From Vitellaria paradoxa (lineage: Eukaryota > Streptophyta > Magnoliopsida > Ericales > Sapotaceae): a stretch of 64,000 nucleotides of DNA. Each line of letters opens with the position of its first letter. Within the stretch, counting starts at the first letter, position 1. Below, piece after piece: positions 60,188-64,000 of this stretch. The stretch lies in the NCBI GenBank assembly GCA_019916065.1, contig CM034237.1:186001-250000 (forward strand), in the 5' to 3' direction. The notes beneath the pieces were generated by a model. The model saw nothing but the letters and a program-made list of their open reading frames with translations. It made no database searches and was not told the origin of the DNA. The translations under genes were made by a program, and so were the position numbers.

Positions 60188-61051
60188 GGCTTCGTGTTGT
60201 AGTTTGGGAAAGGAAATGGGTAGTCTAGGACTTGTGCACACCTGAGCATCTTTAGCCCAAGGCATGTGCTTTGATTTTCATACATTTTATTGTTTAACCT
60301 TTACCCATGGCCAAGTTACAACCGGATCAAAGACCTAATGGATTCTAAGCGAGCAACACTTATGTGTGCATGGAGTGGTCTTGTGTAGGTTGTGTGGTGT
60401 GATCCATTGCATGGCATTGGAACTTTTTGATATGAGCTATCCACTCGAAACTTTAATTCAATTCACTCACTTATTTGTGAGGTTGTGTGCAACTAGGAGA
60501 GCATTTTATGCTCATAGGTATGAGTGAACCATTGATTAGTGAGTTTCTTTCTATGAGTGATCTACCTTGTGAGCTTTTGAAGTCGAAACTTTGTTTCGAT
60601 TATGCTCTCGAGACCTTGTTGAATAAATGACACTGTTTTTGCACACATGCTCTTCAACTTTTGATAGTATATGCATTTAGGCTTAGCACTTGGGAATTAC
60701 ACATGATATTTAAGTTTTGTGACTTGTTGAGCTTGAACTTAATTCGTTGTTGACCTTAATCACTCCTTGACACCTTGAGACCATACCATAGATGTTTGTG
60801 GGTAGTATCACTGCAAACCCTCATGAGACCTTACTCGTCTACTAGGGGGAACCTAGGAGTTTAAAATGCTTGCCTCACATGCTAAGTGTGGCCGTGTGTT
60901 TCCTACGAAAACGGACTTTACCTTAGTTTTCATTTTGTTTTGGTTGATTTGAATAAGAGCTTATATGTTGTAGGTGTCCTTGCGTTTGTTTTTGTACCCC
61001 AGAGTTTAATTGCATGCATTGCTAGGGACTAGCAATGTCTCGGTTGGGGGG

Positions 61052-62169
61052 TGTGATTGTGTATATTTTATGTGTTATTATCATGGCTATATAGTTGTTT
61101 ATATGTGAGTTATTTGTTAAAAATTCCATTTGTTACTGTTAAATTAGAATATTGATTCACTTATGGAATTTTGCAGGGTTATGTGACCGAATTGAGAAGG
61201 AAAAAAGCAAACATGAGTTAAATTAGGCAAGGAGATGAAGATAAAGCTGAGCATGGACCTGATAGGCGCCCCACAAAGGCCACGGGCACCCCACCCTAAC
61301 TCAGGTGGGCACCCGCTGAGAGGCATTTTTGAAGGCAAAGTCAAGGTTTCAGAGGATTTTTGTCAAACAACTGGAGGAAGCTTCCCACGAGCACCCCTCA
61401 TCAATCACGGGCGCCCCTCAGTGGTCACAGGCGTCCCACCCTAAATTAGATGGGTGCCTACCGAGAGGGGATTTTGGAGCTATTTTCATTGAAGACTTCA
61501 TCAAACACCTTGGACAGCTAGGCCATGGGCGCCCCACGTCAACCATGGGCGCCCATCACCTTTGACCTTTGATTTTCCTTATGTAATGTGATGTATCCTT
61601 TATGCCCTTCATGGTAGTCATATATGAAAGGGATTTTCAGATTAGGGTTGAGGAGTTCGGGATTATGTTTCAAAAAGGTTGCAAGTACTTGTAATTGACG
61701 TTCCAAGTTTTCATCTTTCCTAGGGTTTTGATTACTCAACTTTTATAAGTACATTTGTTTTCAATTAATTTCGCGTTGAATTCATTTTGAGAATCTTACG
61801 TTTTGGTGTTTCATTTTTAATGTTCAAATTGATTATAGTTGAGTTTATCTTGTTAGAAGACATGTTAGGCTAAAACCACCTTCTTGGCTTCGAGCCATCG
61901 AAGGTGGTGACGTGGGAACGAAATTCTGGAACAACCAATTAAAGAAAAGGGTTTTTAAAATCAAAAGCTGAGATTTTTACAATTGAGAATTTTGCAATAT
62001 TCGGGTTACTTTCGAAACTATTTTACCTGTGTTCAATTGGTGGTTGAGTGCAATAATCCCTTGTCGTTTCAATTACCAGTTCCCTAACCCGATAAAATTG
62101 CTAATCCAAATCAATAAAAACCCTAACCAGATTTACTTTCGACATCAGCTTACCTATGAATCATTGACA
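61052..62169 (+). repeat. 3' LTR of the gypsy-like element
   Basis: About 1,118 bp, starting TGTGATTGTGTATATTTT after the polypurine tract and ending CATTGACA. It contains nine GGGCRCCCC-like words between 61265 and 61556 and a direct repeat (about 61284-61330 and 61428-61475). The open frames at 61235-61565 run through this repeat and are not genes. Confidence 0.65.
61265..61556. repeat. Cluster of GGGCGCCC palindromes
   Basis: GGCGCC occurs at 61265-61270, 61410-61415, 61528-61533 and 61548-61553, with five near-matches between them. ATGGGCGCCCAT at 61545-61556 is a perfect 12-bp palindrome. Confidence 0.85.
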
Positions 62170-62177
62170 TTTCCAAA

Positions 62178-64000
62178 CTTTTAAATCTAAAATTTGTATA
62201 TACAAAAAAAAATAAAAAAGTAACTTAAAAAAGTGCTACATTTTAAAGTTCTTACAATTATAAATTAACTTTATTAGCTTCTAATATAAAAATTTTTAAG
62301 AGTCATGATATAATAAAATTAGAGAAAAATTAATAAAAAAATTTTAAATGATCTATAAGTTCGATTTTTTAATTTTTAATTTTTTTTTACATATGCATTA
62401 CAAATTTATAAATTATGGGACTTAGAAGAATAATTACCATATTGGTCAAAGGATCAACAATTACATTTACTTAAAAATATTATACTTACATTTTAAATGA
62501 AATAATCAAATATATTTTGATATGCATATTGTTTTTTCTAATTAAGTCAAAAAATGATTGGTTAGCACATTGAATAGGCACCAAGCATTAGGTAGTGAGT
62601 TTTATGCAAAAAATTTCAAATTTGTTCCAAATCTTTCCAAGTAATTAGTTAGAGTTAATTGCCTTTGTACTTACTGTATGAAACGTGAAAATCACTAATA
62701 TCTATTAAAGTTGACAAACTTTAACTTTGTAGCGGAATTTTTTTAATAAGATAATTAAGGTTAGTTATTTTTATATTCCCTGTAATAAAGTTAAAAACTA
62801 CTAATATTTCTTGAACTTTAAAAACATATCTTTACCCCATTTACATTTCATATTAATGTGAAAATGTTAAGAAAATATATCAAAGATAATAGTTTTGACT
62901 CTTAATAACTCAAAAAAATGTATATATACCTTACAAACAGTGAAACCTCGATTAAATAATGTTTTTGGCTAGTCTTGATTTGGGACCAATATAGTAAATT
63001 AATTATTTGCTAAATTTATAATATAAAACATTTAAAATAAACACATAAGTCCCATTTGATATATAAATTTCTAATCTCCGATGTATATCAAAATTATATG
63101 TACATGACTCAGTTAGGAGGCGTTTGCAAGATATGACTCCAATGTTCTGGTGTAGTGTTCTCATATTGCAAGAGAAAATTATGCAGTGTGATTGTTCCTT
63201 AGAGTGCATTTTTGCGTGAGACAGGCTTTAATACAAAATTGTTGTCTTCAATTTTATTTTATTTGTCATTTTCCACGAATTAATGTAGAAATTAATAGAT
63301 TGTTAATTTATCGATTAAATAATATCTCAATTAATTGATAAATTTTTATGGTCCCAAAAGTGTTAGTTTATAGAGATTTAATTGCTATTTATATTCTCTG
63401 CACTTACATCTCTTAAGATTATTTGATTTTCAATGATTATTTTTATTTTTTCAGTTACAAATTTTGTACCATCTATGACTTCACTTTAGTTTTAAGTACA
63501 AATGGTATAAATTTAAGTTTTTTTTTTCTTTTTTTCTTTTTAGTTAAAAGGTTGTTAGTAATTTTTACCTTTAGTATAAAAGGGGCATATAAACAATTTA
63601 CCTCAAAAAATTATATAAAAACTGCTTGTCGGAAAAGTTACAAATGAGTTTAAAAAAATCTAAATTTTCAAATCATTTAATAGCTTTTCATATTTGTAAG
63701 TATTTTTCCCTAAATTCTTTTTATAAAAGGATGCAAACATTAAGTCTAAGAGCTACTAAAACAAAAAGAAAATCAAATTATAATTAAAAATACAATATCA
63801 AACGAAAAAAACAAGTTAGAAAAAATTAGCTTTTGATTTTTTGTCCAAACTAAGCATAAAAATTAAAAATAATACATAATCAATTATGATGACATTTTTT
63901 ATACGTGTATAACTGAGTGATTGCAAAATACGAAACAATAAACCCAACGCAACACAACCAGCAAGTACTAAAAATATATTAATGTTTTGATTAATTATAT
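62178..64000. repeat. Segmental duplication block B, right copy
   Basis: Aligns with 49778-51104 plus 54836-55395, and runs to the last base of the window inside the TA-tract region. It lacks the 3.7-kb LTR insertion and the 65-bp segment of the left copy. Non-coding. The frames at 63003-63209 and 63423-63647 have no recognisable features. Confidence 0.9.

Larger units (their letters stand above)
60188..62169 (+). mobile_element. Ty3/gypsy-like element, 3' end (internal tail, PPT, LTR)
   Basis: The segment 60188-61051 is GC-richer non-coding DNA leading to GCTAGGGACTAGCAATG and a polypurine tract (GGTTGGGGGG, about 61042-61051), the arrangement seen just before the 3' LTR of plant Ty3/gypsy elements of the Athila/Tat group. 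The LTR follows (61052-62169). No integrase, RT or gag is present, so this is a 5'-truncated remnant. The left boundary is uncertain. The right end abuts block B at 62178. Confidence 0.7.

Noticed and set aside
61144..61739. Frames at 61144-61344, 61235-61444, 61329-61565 and 61539-61739
   Set aside because: They cross the GGGCGCCC repeat cluster and LTR body of the gypsy-like element. GC-rich repeats give stop-free frames.
1..64000. CRISPR array, operon, riboswitch, phage or plasmid features
   Set aside because: Nothing of the kind. Introns, SINEs, MITEs and plant retroelements show nuclear plant DNA; TA and minisatellite repeats lack spacer-repeat structure.

Overview
This window is nuclear DNA from a flowering plant, most likely a eudicot. 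It is very AT-rich and gene-poor. Protein-coding remnants have plant introns (GT...AG, AT-rich) and belong to plant families: LRR receptor-like kinases of the non-RD immune type, a cinnamyl/mannitol alcohol dehydrogenase, and a Tnt1-like Ty1/copia polyprotein. There is no bacterial or organellar gene organisation. The species cannot be named from the sequence.

Layout. 0-4 kb: the 5' part of an LRR receptor-like kinase (RLK) gene on the minus strand (exon 1 at 2972-3899, a two-LRR exon 2 at 391-537, the rest beyond the left edge). 4-23 kb: no genes; a mosaic of diverged segmental duplications, including a tandem pair (about 8.7-11.3 and 11.45-14.8 kb), a dispersed pair (about 5.0-6.4 and 19.5-20.6 kb), a TIR element family, Tourist-like MITEs, an LTR-like fragment with G-box repeats, and a SINE. 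23-28.5 kb: AT-rich spacer with another SINE. 28.56-33.36 kb: a complete but inactivated Ty1/copia element, inserted about 20 bp beyond the stop codon of a decayed CAD-like dehydrogenase gene (33.39-36.09 kb). 36-41 kb: spacer with a MITE and a SINE that has a perfect 15-bp target-site duplication. 41.25-43.73 kb: the 3' half of an LRR-RLK pseudogene (LRRs, TM, kinase). 44.44-47.12 kb: a small non-autonomous LTR element carrying unusually GC-rich, gene-like sequence, a nested 8-bp-TSD MITE and a minisatellite. 49.8-57.7 kb: a duplicated block holding a 3.7-kb solo-LTR-like insertion and a second copy of the two-LRR exon. 60.2-62.17 kb: the 3' end and LTR of a Ty3/gypsy element with a cluster of GGGCGCCC palindromes. 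62.18-64 kb: a second copy of the 49.8-55.4 kb block, still continuing at the right edge.

The sequence records birth and decay of a minus-strand RLK cluster. The exon-2 block exists twice and the downstream block twice, which suggests a tandem unit of several kb to tens of kb whose copies were later split by transposons. Because copies exist, several insertions have an observable pre-insertion site within the window. I see no intact full-length gene and no regulatory RNA. The only protein-coding segment that looks undamaged over its visible part is the left RLK (exons 1 and 2).
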